64,000 nucleotides of DNA from Nostoc carneum NIES-2107 (GCA_002368155.1 AP018180.1:2265947-2329946), one strand, 5' to 3'; shown: positions 29,123-38,905, counted from the first letter of the stretch. The notes: generated by a model from the sequence alone, not told the origin. Numbers and translations: made by a program.

Positions 29123-32100
29123 ATGCCCAAAAACGCCGGCAACCGTCGCAGGTTATCGCTGATTTTCCTGTTTGTTTTTACTTGTTTACTAACAGTTATC
29201 TTTTCCCTGACTTGGGTAAACGCCGAAGAAAAACCCAAACCCAAACCTCAAGATTGGGAAATTAAAGGCATTGTCGCAGCTCTGGCAGACCCCTATGCTG
29301 GAGTTAGGCTAGAAGCAGCAAATAAATTGGGAGAATATCAGCTAGATGATCCCAAAAAGCAGATTCCCAACTATCAAGATGTTGTAAATCTACTTGTTAA
29401 GCAGCTATCGCCACCAGACAAGGAAGAGAAAGAAGAAAAGAGCCTTTCCCGTAGAGCCGCAGCCGAAGCACTAGTGCAGATGCAAGCCAAAGACTATGCC
29501 GTCAACGTCGCCGCACTCCTCAAAGATTCTGACTCATCTGTCCGTAGAGCCGCAGCCAATGCACTGGGGCAGTTGCAAGCCAAAGACTATGCCGCCAACG
29601 TCGCCGCTCTGCTCAAAGATTCTGACTCATCTGTCCGTAGAGCCGCAGCCAATGCACTGGGGCAGTTGCAAGCCAAAGACTATGCCGCCAACGTCGTTGC
29701 ACTCCTCAAAGATTCTCACTCGAACTCCTTAATTAATGTCCGTAGTGCCGCAGCCAATGCACTGGGGCAGATGCAAGCCAAAGACTATGCCGCCAACGTC
29801 GCCGCGCTCCTCAAAGATTCTGACTCATCTGTCCGTTATTACGCAGCCGAAGCACTGGGGCAGTTGCAAGCCAAAGACTATGCCGCCAACGTCGCCGCAC
29901 TCCTCAAAGATTCTGACTCATCTGTCCGTAGTGCCGCAGCCGAAGCACTGGGGCAGTTGCAAGCCAAAGACTATGCTGCCAACGTCGCCGCACTCCTCAA
30001 AGATTCTGACTCATCTGTCCGTAGTGCCGCAGCCGAAGCACTGGGGCAGTTGCAAGCCAAAGACTATGCTGCCAACGTCGCCGCACTCCTCAAAGATTCT
30101 GACTCTGATGTCCGTAGTGCCTCAGCCAAAGCACTGGGGCAGTTGCAAGCCAAAGACATTGCCGCCAACGTCGCCGCACTCCTCAAAGATTCTGACTCAT
30201 CTGTCCGTAGAGCCGCAGCCGAAGCACTGGCGCAGATGCAAGCCAAAGACTATGCCACCAACGTTGCCGCACTCCTCAAAGATTCTGACTCATCTGTCCG
30301 TTATTACGCAGCAGAAGCACTGGGGCAGTTGCAAGCCAAAGACTATGCTGCCAACGTCGCCGCACTCCTCAAAGATTCTGACTCATCTGTCCGTAGAGCC
30401 GCAGCCAATGCACTGGCGCAGTTACAAGCCAAAGACTATACCACCAACATCGCCGCACTTCTCAAAGATTCTGACAAATATGTCCGTAGAGCCGCAGCCA
30501 ATGCACTGGCGCAGTTACAAGCCAAAGACATTGCCGCCAACGTCGCCGCTCTGCTCAAAGATTCTGACAAATATGTCCGTAGTGCCGCAGCCGATGCACT
30601 GGCGCAGTTGCAAGCCAAAGACTATGCCACCAACGTTGCCGCTCTGCTCAAAGATTCTGACAAATATGTCCGTAGTGCCGCAGCTAATGCACTGGGGCAG
30701 ATGCAAGCCAAAGACTATGCCGCCAACGTCGCCGCACTCCTCAAAGATTCTACCTTTGGTATCTGTTCTAGTGAAAACATATTATTTCAAGGCAATAGCT
30801 GTGAAGCGGCCTTAATAGCACTACCCAAACTAGGTAAGCAAGATTTGCCCCAAGGTTTACCAGTTTTAGTACAAATTCTTTATTCAGCTCATAACTATCC
30901 ATTTGAGGTTGCCCAATTCAGATTTCTGGCGCATTTTATCGGTGGTGGTGAGCAAGATGTAGAAACTTTGATGCAATGGCTTGGCAAGCCCAAGCCAAAG
31001 ACTACACCAACTGATTTAACTGCTTACAAAGGCAGAAAAATCATGGAATTGTTTGAGCAAGCATGGAAACACAGCGATTCTCTTCCAGAATTGCGTGAAG
31101 AATTAGCACGACAGATTGCTGTAGTTGCTGACTTAGTTCGTTGGCAAGCCCAGGATATCACCTTACTAGAACGCCACCATAAAAACCTCAAAAATGGCAA
31201 TTACAGACAAGCTGATACATTACAGCGTGTCATTAATAATCTGGAATTTTGGAAGTGGTTTTTCCTCGCCAGAAACATCTTCCTGATTCACCTTGCCATT
31301 TGGCTTACCCTCATCCTTGCCTACCCTAAATTTACCCAAATTCTCGCACCTTTATTCTGGCATCCTTGGGCAAGGCGTATTCTCGGTTTTGGTTACATCG
31401 GCTTACTCTTAACTTTTATTCCTTGGCTGCGTCACAGATTGTTGCAACCATTTACACCTTTGCTGCTAGCAGATGCAGGGTTAGATAATTTCGTTGAGCA
31501 AGCTTATTTTGGTGAGTCTTTTGTTAGGGTTCCACGGGGTAGCAGTCTGCCGCTAACTCCTCCGCGTCAGCGTCGTGTAAACACATCTGTAGATGAGTTG
31601 CAAACATCTGATCCCCCTAAATCCCCCTTCAAAAGGGGGACTTTGAGTCTGGTTCCTCGCTGGTTGAGGATTGATCCCCCTAAATCCCCCTTAAAAAGGG
31701 GGACTTTGAGTCTGCTTTCACCCTCAAGAAGTAAGGAGACTTTGAGTCCGCTTTCACCCTCAAGAACAAGAAGAACTTTGATTCCCCTTCCCCCCTTCTT
31801 AAGAAACGCGATTCCTGTCCCCCCCTTTTTAAGGGGGGCTAGGGGGGATCAAAACCATATCGCACCACACGAGAGTACCTTAACACCAGAAATTCAACCA
31901 ATTACCCAAGCAATCCCCACCCTGCAAGGGCAAATCGTCTTAGAAGGCGAATCTGGTTTAGGTAAATCAATGTTTCTCCGCCATTTAGCGAACAACTCCC
32001 AGCGCTTATTTGTTTACCTCCCCGCCCAAAAGTGTGACAAAGGTGTACTCGAAGCCATTTACGCCAAACTACGGGGACAGGTAGACGATACCAAATTCCT

Positions 32101-34960
32101 GAAGAACCTGATTTACAACCAAGCCTTAGATATCTGCATCGACGGACTCAACGAAGTCACCGCCGACACCAGGGCGAAAGTCTCCCAATTTGCCGAAAGC
32201 TTTTTTGGGGGCAATATCATTATGACCACCCAGCCCCTAGATTGGGTACCCCCTTCCACAGCGAAGAAATATGAATTGCAGCCATTGCAGCGGGAGCAGA
32301 TTGAGCGGTTTTTGCTGTCGAGGGGACTGGGGACTGGGGACTGGGGACTGGGGATTGGGGAAAATGTAGGGTGTGTTACGCCGCAGGCTAACGCACCATC
32401 CGAGGCTGACGTACCCAGCGACGCTTCCGGTGCGTTAGAACTATCGTCCATAACGCACCCTACACAAAATGATGTAGGGTGTGTTACGCCGCAGGCTAAC
32501 GCACCATCCGAGACTGACGTACCCAGCGACGCTTCCGGTGCGTTAGGACTATCGTCCATAACGCACCCTACGCAGAGTAAATACGCCCAAGCTTGTACCA
32601 CCTACCTCGCAGAAGCCTTTAACGAACAACAATCCCCCGAAGATTTAGCCGCAGCCAAGCGCATTCTTTCTAACCCGATGGATTTAACGCTGGTGGCGCT
32701 GATGCTATCACAGGGACAGCAACCTAATTTATTTCGCTTGCAAGAACAGCAATATCAGCTAATGTCGGCGGAATATCAGCGAGAATGGCATCAGGTATTC
32801 CCTTTAAGGCGATTCTCCCAGGCTGTTTACCAAATGCGGCTCAATGATCAAACCATCATACCCGCAGAGGAATTTCAACGGGAATTAACCAGCCTGGAAG
32901 ATGAAAAATATAAAATGGTGATCAGCCGTCAATGGGAGAATGACAAAGGCGAAGCCGAGAAAATCTGGTATTTCCGCCACGATAAAATCATGGAATTCTT
33001 CTTAGTGCAAAACTTTCTGGGTGAAGGTGAAGCGGTTCAAGAACGGGTTAATCAACACATTAATGATCCCAGGTTTCGCGGTGTCTATCTCTTATTAGCT
33101 AATTTACTGCCTTTAGATGCGGCTGTGGAACTGCGAGAACGCATTATTGAATACGCCGCTAATAGCAAAGACCATACATTAAGTGATAAGTTTTTCCAGT
33201 TAGTACAGTTACGCTTACCTTCCCAATGGACTCAAGCCGAGACATTTAAGCAATTCCTACAACAACACGAACAGAAAACTGAATATTTAGATTTAGTAGC
33301 CAAGTTTTTAGAACAAGTTGATGCTCAGGTCAAGCGAGAAAAAGAATATCTAATTATCGAATCTATTACCAGTAGTCTGAGCAGTTATGCCCCTTTCCCT
33401 GTTTTAATTACTGTCGATACCCCCACCGATAAAGATATCATCCATTTAGTAGAACTTGCCCAGCAATTACCGACAGAACAAACCCAAAAAGCTGGCTTAC
33501 TAATCTACAAACTCCCGCCAGATACTACAGCCAGGATGGAAATTGCCAAGGTAAGGTTACGCGATAACTTTCTGCTAATTCCCATGCCTTTAACATCTAT
33601 AGAAAAAGCATTAATCGATAAATATGAATGTATCGGCTTGCTGGAAGAATATACTGATAGATATCTGCAACGGGCTGATTTCTTTGATGATAGAAACGCT
33701 ATCACCGATACTTTATCATTTTTCGGGCGCACAGAATTACTACAACGCTTAGGCGAAGAATTACTTAGATATCAAGGTGTGGGTTTATTTGGCTTACGCA
33801 AGTCAGGTAAAACCTCAGTGCTACTGCAATTAGGCTTTATGTTGCGGGAACATCCCATAGTCCACATCGATTTACAAACTTATAGCGGTTCTCGCTACGG
33901 TGCGGATTTATTTAACAAATTTATCCATTGTCTCTCTACTCTAGAAAGTGCCGAACCACTCCCGCAATTTCCACCTTTCGCCACCGATAAATCAGCCAGC
34001 GAATTAGCGAGTGAATTTATTCAACGAGTCAATCAACTTGCAAGCGCCATTCAAAAAAATAATCAATATAAATTGCCGATTTTCTGCTTTTTAGATGAAG
34101 TCGAAAGGATTATTCCCACGCCAGCAGACAGCCGCGAAAAAGCCGAAGAATTTAATGCTGTTTTTGGAGCATTGCGGGTATTATGCCAACAACAAAGGCA
34201 AATCTCATTACTCATTGCTGATGTGCATCCCGATTGTAATCGTATTAATTACTGGTCACAAAGTGGAGTGGCTACAAATCCAGTATATAGCTTCTTCAAA
34301 GAAATCTTTTTAGCCCCTTTCTCCGCCGACGAAACCCAAGATATGCTAGTGAATCTGGGTAAGTTAATGGGCTTAGAATTTGATGCAGATACACCCCAAC
34401 AAATCCACAACCAAAGCGGCGGACATCCCTTTGTATCTCGGCAACTAGCTCGCTTTTTAACAGAGAAAGTAGATAATAATACCAAGCTCAATCAAAATGG
34501 TAATCTCCTAATTACCTGGGCAATGGTAGCACCTTATTTAGCCAGAACCTTAACCCAGACAGGCGAATTAAAGAATTACCTCGAAAAAAGCATTTGGGAA
34601 GACTTAGAAAAACGCGACTTTCAAGTTGCAATCTCAATTTTGCGCGTTATCGCCTGTAATGAACCATTCCACGACAAAATCCCCCAAGCAGCCCTACTCC
34701 ACCACCTTAACAGCTCCTTTACCGCCAACCAATGCCTAGATGCTTGTAATTGGCTCACAAATGTTGGATTGTTGTATCAAGAGGAAATTGAGCATCAGGA
34801 TTTCTACCATCTCCGAATTCCTCTATTATCACGTTGGATACAAATGCAGATGACAGTAGAGGAAAGCGAACAATGTCGGATTTTGGTGGAGAACGTCCCT
34901 TCGATAACTACCGCGTCGCCATTACAGATCCCTCCCACTTCTTCGGACGCAGCGACTTAA
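29123..34960 (+). CDS. HEAT-repeat membrane protein with NACHT-like and second P-loop NTPase domains
   Basis: The 1945-residue protein starts at MPKNAGNRRR; an ATG at 29087 would add 12 residues before the signal segment. Order seen: hydrophobic signal/anchor (about 12-33, ending VNAEE); HEAT/PBS-lyase-like region with 14 units of 31 residues (about 111-545); two hydrophobic segments (about 710-735 and 754-773); a basic Pro/Ser linker made largely of translated repeat DNA (about 830-910); a NACHT-like NTPase with Walker A EGESGLGKS (about 940) and Walker B CIDGLNE (about 1003); translated repeats inside that domain (about 1068-1150); a second NTPase preceded by FFGR, with Walker A GLRKSGKTS (about 1554) and FLDEVERI (about 1655). 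The next gene encodes a STAND NTPase and overlaps it by 88 nt. The layout suggests a sensor-switch protein; its function is unknown. Confidence 0.8.
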   Translation: MPKNAGNRRRLSLIFLFVFTCLLTVIFSLTWVNAEEKPKPKPQDWEIKGIVAALADPYAGVRLEAANKLGEYQLDDPKKQIPNYQDVVNLLVKQLSPPDKEEKEEKSLSRRAAAEALVQMQAKDYAVNVAALLKDSDSSVRRAAANALGQLQAKDYAANVAALLKDSDSSVRRAAANALGQLQAKDYAANVVALLKDSHSNSLINVRSAAANALGQMQAKDYAANVAALLKDSDSSVRYYAAEALGQLQAKDYAANVAALLKDSDSSVRSAAAEALGQLQAKDYAANVAALLKDSDSSVRSAAAEALGQLQAKDYAANVAALLKDSDSDVRSASAKALGQLQAKDIAANVAALLKDSDSSVRRAAAEALAQMQAKDYATNVAALLKDSDSSVRYYAAEALGQLQAKDYAANVAALLKDSDSSVRRAAANALAQLQAKDYTTNIAALLKDSDKYVRRAAANALAQLQAKDIAANVAALLKDSDKYVRSAAADALAQLQAKDYATNVAALLKDSDKYVRSAAANALGQMQAKDYAANVAALLKDSTFGICSSENILFQGNSCEAALIALPKLGKQDLPQGLPVLVQILYSAHNYPFEVAQFRFLAHFIGGGEQDVETLMQWLGKPKPKTTPTDLTAYKGRKIMELFEQAWKHSDSLPELREELARQIAVVADLVRWQAQDITLLERHHKNLKNGNYRQADTLQRVINNLEFWKWFFLARNIFLIHLAIWLTLILAYPKFTQILAPLFWHPWARRILGFGYIGLLLTFIPWLRHRLLQPFTPLLLADAGLDNFVEQAYFGESFVRVPRGSSLPLTPPRQRRVNTSVDELQTSDPPKSPFKRGTLSLVPRWLRIDPPKSPLKRGTLSLLSPSRSKETLSPLSPSRTRRTLIPLPPFLRNAIPVPPFLRGARGDQNHIAPHESTLTPEIQPITQAIPTLQGQIVLEGESGLGKSMFLRHLANNSQRLFVYLPAQKCDKGVLEAIYAKLRGQVDDTKFLKNLIYNQALDICIDGLNEVTADTRAKVSQFAESFFGGNIIMTTQPLDWVPPSTAKKYELQPLQREQIERFLLSRGLGTGDWGLGIGENVGCVTPQANAPSEADVPSDASGALELSSITHPTQNDVGCVTPQANAPSETDVPSDASGALGLSSITHPTQSKYAQACTTYLAEAFNEQQSPEDLAAAKRILSNPMDLTLVALMLSQGQQPNLFRLQEQQYQLMSAEYQREWHQVFPLRRFSQAVYQMRLNDQTIIPAEEFQRELTSLEDEKYKMVISRQWENDKGEAEKIWYFRHDKIMEFFLVQNFLGEGEAVQERVNQHINDPRFRGVYLLLANLLPLDAAVELRERIIEYAANSKDHTLSDKFFQLVQLRLPSQWTQAETFKQFLQQHEQKTEYLDLVAKFLEQVDAQVKREKEYLIIESITSSLSSYAPFPVLITVDTPTDKDIIHLVELAQQLPTEQTQKAGLLIYKLPPDTTARMEIAKVRLRDNFLLIPMPLTSIEKALIDKYECIGLLEEYTDRYLQRADFFDDRNAITDTLSFFGRTELLQRLGEELLRYQGVGLFGLRKSGKTSVLLQLGFMLREHPIVHIDLQTYSGSRYGADLFNKFIHCLSTLESAEPLPQFPPFATDKSASELASEFIQRVNQLASAIQKNNQYKLPIFCFLDEVERIIPTPADSREKAEEFNAVFGALRVLCQQQRQISLLIADVHPDCNRINYWSQSGVATNPVYSFFKEIFLAPFSADETQDMLVNLGKLMGLEFDADTPQQIHNQSGGHPFVSRQLARFLTEKVDNNTKLNQNGNLLITWAMVAPYLARTLTQTGELKNYLEKSIWEDLEKRDFQVAISILRVIACNEPFHDKIPQAALLHHLNSSFTANQCLDACNWLTNVGLLYQEEIEHQDFYHLRIPLLSRWIQMQMTVEESEQCRILVENVPSITTASPLQIPPTSSDAAT
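29453..30750 (+). repeat. 93-bp tandem repeat array encoding 14 HEAT units
   Basis: Units of 93 bp are nearly identical at the DNA level (core GCCGCAGCC, GGGCAGTTGCAAGCC, CTCCTCAAAGATTCTGAC). The third unit carries a 4-codon insertion (NSLI). Differences cluster at a few codons (Y/I after KD, SSVR versus KYVR). Such similarity points to recent expansion or gene conversion. Confidence 0.9.
31606..31860. repeat. CCCCCTAAATCCCCCTT-type repeats translated in the linker
   Basis: Two copies of GATCCCCCTAAATCCCCC followed by AAAAGGGGGACTTTGAG (near 31610 and 31673), two CTTTCACCCTCAAGAA units and an inverted GGGGGGCTAGGGGGGATC at the end form a composite of a common cyanobacterial palindromic repeat. 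It stays in frame between the transmembrane part and the NACHT-like domain. Confidence 0.75.
32323..32571. repeat. Heptamers plus two 98-bp GTAGGGTGTG repeats inside the NACHT-like domain
   Basis: GGGGACT heptamers at 32323-32360 are followed by two 98-bp units (32366-32463 and 32474-32571), each starting GTAGGGTGTGTTACG and ending CATAACGCACCCTAC, so each is itself bounded by inverted ends. The two differ at only a few bases. Together they add about 83 codons in frame after LQREQIERFLLSR. Confidence 0.85.
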
Positions 34961-36069
34961 TTAATACCATGCTCAAATCCCCCTTTCAGGTGCGGATTTT
35001 GTTAGCAGGTAAGCGTTTAGGTAAAACCAGCGCTTTACGGGCTGTGGAATGGAACTTACTTAATCCCACTAGCAATTATCCCCGGCGCGCCTTCCCGGTA
35101 TTAATTAACCTCCAGTTAGAACAACCCAAAGACTTAGACAACCTGCGTTACCTGCTAATCGCCAGACTCCGCGAAGCCATCGAACGCTGGCGACAAGTGC
35201 CTTTAGCGGAAATTCGCCAAATGTACCGCGACTTTCTCGGTAAAATCACAGGTGGAGAAGTAACCTTAAAGTTCCTCACTCAAGCCGATATTAAATTAAA
35301 TTTTACTAATTCCGATACTGAAAAGCGTTTAGATAACGATAACTTTCGGTTAGCTTTCTTAAAAACCACAGAAGAACTGCGAAAGCTGAAGTTTCAAGGC
35401 GTTTGCTTCCTCATCGATGGCGCTGAGTACATTGTCAAACAAACTTGGGCGAATGACGCTTGGGCTTACCTGCGCGGCTTAAAAGACACCGACACCGCCA
35501 TCAAATCTAGCTTAGGTTTATTACTCTCCGGCTACCGCGACTTAAAAGAATATCAGCAGCGCGTCGGTTCGCCATTATTAAACATCGCCGAAATCGAATG
35601 GTTAGGGGCTTTAACTGCAGAAGATACCAAAAAATTGATATGCGATCGCGCCGAACAAGAAAACATCACCTTAAATGACGATACCATCTCCGCCATCCTT
35701 GAATGGTCAGGCTGTCACCCCTATCTCACCCAACAAGCACTCAACCTAATTTTCGACTCCCACCCGCAACACTCCCTCGATCATCTCACAGACAAATTAC
35801 TCCAACATCACGACAAAGACTTTTCCGCCTGGTGGAACGACGAAAACCTCACCGGCGGCTTTAGCCAAGACGAACGCACAGTTTATTCTGCCCTCATCCA
35901 TACCCGTACAACCACCCCCCAAGAGTTAGCACAATATACCAGCTTCAGCCGCGCCAAAGTCACAGAAGCCCTAGAAGTCATCGCTGGCACTGGTGTAATT
36001 AGCAGCAGTGATGATGAAAGTTATACGCTTGGTTCTCGCTTGTTTGAGGAATGGGTGAAGCAGCAGTAG
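34873..36069 (+). CDS. STAND-type P-loop NTPase with C-terminal winged-helix region
   Basis: The 398-residue protein has FFGRSDLI followed by Walker A AGKRLGKTS (about 47-55), Walker B GVCFLIDGAE (about 188-197), the arginine-sensor-like LLSGYRDLKEY, and a C-terminal winged-helix-like region (PQELAQYTSFSRAKVTEALEVI). The start is the ATG at 34873, with a GAGGAA ribosome site inside the end of the preceding gene. An in-frame ATG at 34834 lies upstream of that site. It overlaps that gene by 88 nt in another frame, so the two are almost certainly co-translated. The FFGR-P-loop block resembles the last domain of its partner, which suggests duplication and possibly hetero-oligomers. Confidence 0.8.
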   Translation: MSDFGGERPFDNYRVAITDPSHFFGRSDLINTMLKSPFQVRILLAGKRLGKTSALRAVEWNLLNPTSNYPRRAFPVLINLQLEQPKDLDNLRYLLIARLREAIERWRQVPLAEIRQMYRDFLGKITGGEVTLKFLTQADIKLNFTNSDTEKRLDNDNFRLAFLKTTEELRKLKFQGVCFLIDGAEYIVKQTWANDAWAYLRGLKDTDTAIKSSLGLLLSGYRDLKEYQQRVGSPLLNIAEIEWLGALTAEDTKKLICDRAEQENITLNDDTISAILEWSGCHPYLTQQALNLIFDSHPQHSLDHLTDKLLQHHDKDFSAWWNDENLTGGFSQDERTVYSALIHTRTTTPQELAQYTSFSRAKVTEALEVIAGTGVISSSDDESYTLGSRLFEEWVKQQ

Positions 36070-36114
36070 AAGAGGCAGGGGGGCAGGGCTGACAGGTGTA
36101 TCCCCCTGCCTCCT

Positions 36115-38298
36115 TCACCCCTTCAAATCCCCTAACTTCGGACTCCACCAACCTTTCTGGGTGCTGAAGTAGGCGACATCTTTGTGTTTTTTATCGTTGC
36201 GGGATTGGGGATTGGAACAGCGCAGCATTTTCTTGTTCTGTCCATCTTTGATATAACTGTATTCTTCTAAAGGCTTGTGACAGACGGGACAGGAGTATTT
36301 GGTAATTGCAGCTTTGGATTTTTGCGGAGTTGCTTCCTTCGTTTCCTGCGTTTCCTTGGCGGCTTGAGAACGGGGTGCTTCCCAACTTTTGCTATATTCG
36401 CTCCAAAACAGCACGATGTTCTCGCACCCACTGACGCATTTGAGGAAATATTTCTTTTTAACTTTACTGCTCTTAATTTTGGCTAAATGATTCTTGCATT
36501 GTGGACAACGAGTGCGGGAAGTCTCAAATTTGCGTTCAGCCACAGGATAATTTTTCACCCCAGTCGCCGCACTCACGACGATGGTTTTGGCTTTGGCTAA
36601 GGCTGGTGCAAAATAATTCTCGTTCCATTTGGTGAGATATTGCTGCCACTGTTGTTTCCCAGATGCGATCGCATCTAGGGCATCTTCCATTTTGGCAGTA
36701 AATTCGGTTTCTAATAAGTCGGGTAAGGCTTTCTGTAAAAAGGCATCGACTTCTAACCCCAATGTTGTCGGCTGTAAACTCTCTTTGGCTAACTGCACAT
36801 ATCCGCGTTTTTTCAGGGTGGCGATTGTGGGAGAATAGGTACTAGGACGACCAATGCCTTTACGCTCCATTAACTGGACTAATTTGGGTTCGCTGTAGCG
36901 GGGTGGCGGTTGGGTTTGTTTCTTCTCATGTCCAGCATTTTCTAAAGTTAGCATTTGCCCTTGTTGTAAATTAGGCAAAATACTATCTTTACTCAGGTTA
37001 GGCCAGTAGCGCGCATAACCTAAAAACTCCACAACTTGCCCTCTTGCTTGCCAGAGTATATCCCCAGATTGGGTAATTACTAGGGTTTTTCGCAGTTGTG
37101 CGGCTCGACATTGGGAGGCGATCGCTCTTTTCCAAATTAAGACATACAAGTTAAACTCATCTTCGGTTAGTTCTAGGCGTAACTGCACAGAAGGACGAAA
37201 CACATCTGTAGGGCGAATCGCTTCATGGGCTTCCTGAGCAGTTTTGTTACTGCGATGTCTGGTAGTCTTCTGGGGGACATTTTGCGGATCGTTTTGCTCC
37301 AACCACTTACGAGCGCTATCACAGAACTCCGGGCTGAGCATCACCGAATCTGTTCGCATATAAGTAATTAGCCCAGCTTCATAGAGCTTTTGTGCTACCT
37401 GCATTGTCTTCTCTGGGGCAAAGCGCAATCGAGAACCCGCAGCTTGCTGTAAAGTAGAGGTGATAAATGGTGGTGGTGGTTGGCGGTTAACAATTTTGCC
37501 TTCAAATTGCACCACTTTGTGAGGATGGCGGCGCGCCTCATCTACTAAGCGATTTGCTTCCGCTTCTGCAAGTACACGGGTAGATTCTGGCGCTTGGGTG
37601 CTATTCACCGCCGCATCGTCATTCACTTCCGTTTCTTCCTTCGCTGCTTCCTTAGGCGCATTCACCATCCCTTTGTAGAAAGCGCGGAAGCCTTCAGCGT
37701 AATCTACCCACACACTCCAATAATCTTGGGGGACAAAAGTTTGAATTTCTCTCTCTCGCTGACAGATTAAGTGTAAGGTAGCACTTTGGACTCTCCCGAC
37801 ACTTTTCGCCCCATTATTCAACGCCCAAACTAAAGGACTGCCCTTATAACCTACCAGCTTATCTAAACAATCGCGGCACAATCCCGCCCCTACCAAATTT
37901 GTATCTAATTCTCTAGGATGTGCGATCGCAGTTCTGACTGCTGCTTCTGTAATTTCAGTGTACACCACCCGTTTTGGTTGCCTCAGTCCCAAAGCTTCCT
38001 TGAGATGCCAAGCAATGGTTTCCCCTTCTCTATCTGGATCTGTAGCTAAAACAACTTCCTGTACTTGCTTTACCGCCGCCTTTAACTGTTGAATCGTTTC
38101 CTTAGCCTGTTGATCCCGGGGGACATAGCGACACTGCACATTACTCCCTTCCATCGTAAAGCCCAGGGAATCCTCACCCTCATTACTCAGTTCCCGAATG
38201 TGACCGCAACTAGCGCGTACAATCCACTCAGAACCGAGAATTTGACTGAGCTTTTTCACTTTACCCGGAGATTCAACCACCAGAAGGCGTTTAGGCAT
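36115..38298 (-). CDS. topA: DNA topoisomerase I (type IA)
   Basis: The 727-residue enzyme relaxes negatively supercoiled DNA through a single-strand break. TOPRIM domain at the start (LLVVESPGKVKKL, then ATDPDREGETIAWH), catalytic Tyr in GLITYMRTDS (about residue 312), and two C-terminal Cys4 zinc-ribbon-like units (RCPQCKNHL with KCVSGC, and CPVCHKPL with LRCSNP). An acidic, low-complexity insert (about 218-250) is lineage-specific. It is convergent with the STAND NTPase gene, 45 nt apart. Confidence 0.95.
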   Translation of the reverse strand: MPKRLLVVESPGKVKKLSQILGSEWIVRASCGHIRELSNEGEDSLGFTMEGSNVQCRYVPRDQQAKETIQQLKAAVKQVQEVVLATDPDREGETIAWHLKEALGLRQPKRVVYTEITEAAVRTAIAHPRELDTNLVGAGLCRDCLDKLVGYKGSPLVWALNNGAKSVGRVQSATLHLICQREREIQTFVPQDYWSVWVDYAEGFRAFYKGMVNAPKEAAKEETEVNDDAAVNSTQAPESTRVLAEAEANRLVDEARRHPHKVVQFEGKIVNRQPPPPFITSTLQQAAGSRLRFAPEKTMQVAQKLYEAGLITYMRTDSVMLSPEFCDSARKWLEQNDPQNVPQKTTRHRSNKTAQEAHEAIRPTDVFRPSVQLRLELTEDEFNLYVLIWKRAIASQCRAAQLRKTLVITQSGDILWQARGQVVEFLGYARYWPNLSKDSILPNLQQGQMLTLENAGHEKKQTQPPPRYSEPKLVQLMERKGIGRPSTYSPTIATLKKRGYVQLAKESLQPTTLGLEVDAFLQKALPDLLETEFTAKMEDALDAIASGKQQWQQYLTKWNENYFAPALAKAKTIVVSAATGVKNYPVAERKFETSRTRCPQCKNHLAKIKSSKVKKKYFLKCVSGCENIVLFWSEYSKSWEAPRSQAAKETQETKEATPQKSKAAITKYSCPVCHKPLEEYSYIKDGQNKKMLRCSNPQSRNDKKHKDVAYFSTQKGWWSPKLGDLKG

Positions 38299-38861
38299 AG
38301 CAGATGGATTATCAAGAAATAAATTATCCTATCGCTGTGTCAGCAGAGGGAGCAGAGGGGGAAGAATACAATTATGGTCTTCGCTCTGAACAATTAGATA
38401 CATTAATTGCTAGAAATCTGCTCAAAGAAGACTTCTTAGTTTTTTATAGTACACCTGTTTTGCACAAATTGAGTACTGAGATGTAGAGATGTAGGGTGTG
38501 TTGTCGCGCAGCGCAACGCACCAAGCTAATAGACAGCCGAGAATATGAACTAGCAGGCGCAGTACGCACAAGCGATGGCTTCGCCAACGCCAAGGGCGAT
38601 CGCGTTCGTAAAGCCACCATCACCAGGTTAAAAACCAACCCAGAGGCGAAAGCAAATTCTCCAGAAACAGCATAATTTAAATTTGCTGGTGATCGCTTTC
38701 CCAATTCCAACATCACCTAATACTACTCAGTGAAGCATTTTGAACTCAACATTGGTTTTGGGGAAAGGGTTAAAGGTTAAGGGTGAAAGGTTTTTTCTTT
38801 CCTTTTTTCCTTTAACCAACCAGTATGACAACATTACCAATTACAAGAGCGATCGCATCTA
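38299..38861 (+). other. Spacer with possible gene remnants next to topA
   Basis: A 60-codon plus-strand frame at 38304-38486 (ending STPVLHKLSTEM) starts just outside topA and has no recognised domain. After a GTAGGGTGTG repeat, an open stretch at about 38500-38685 ends ...GDRVRKATITRLK...SPETA-stop and looks like the 3' end of a lost gene, because no good start precedes it. Both are low-confidence. Confidence 0.3.
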
Positions 38862-38905
38862 ATACCAATTTGAAAAAAGAATGCGAGTAGGGGCAAGGCA
38901 CTGCC
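38862..38905 (+). mobile_element. ATACCAATT element, copy 3, truncated by a second element
   Basis: The left end ATACCAATTTGAAAAAAGAA and the core GGGGCAAGGCACTGCC are present. The sequence then passes directly into the inverted-repeat element at 38906-39102. No intact right half is seen after that element. Confidence 0.6.

Noticed and set aside
29496-30815. Long plus-strand frames (78 and 359 codons) in another phase of the HEAT array
   Set aside because: The 93-bp period keeps every phase open; the encoded SKILTHLSV repeats have no domain and the HEAT frame explains the stretch.
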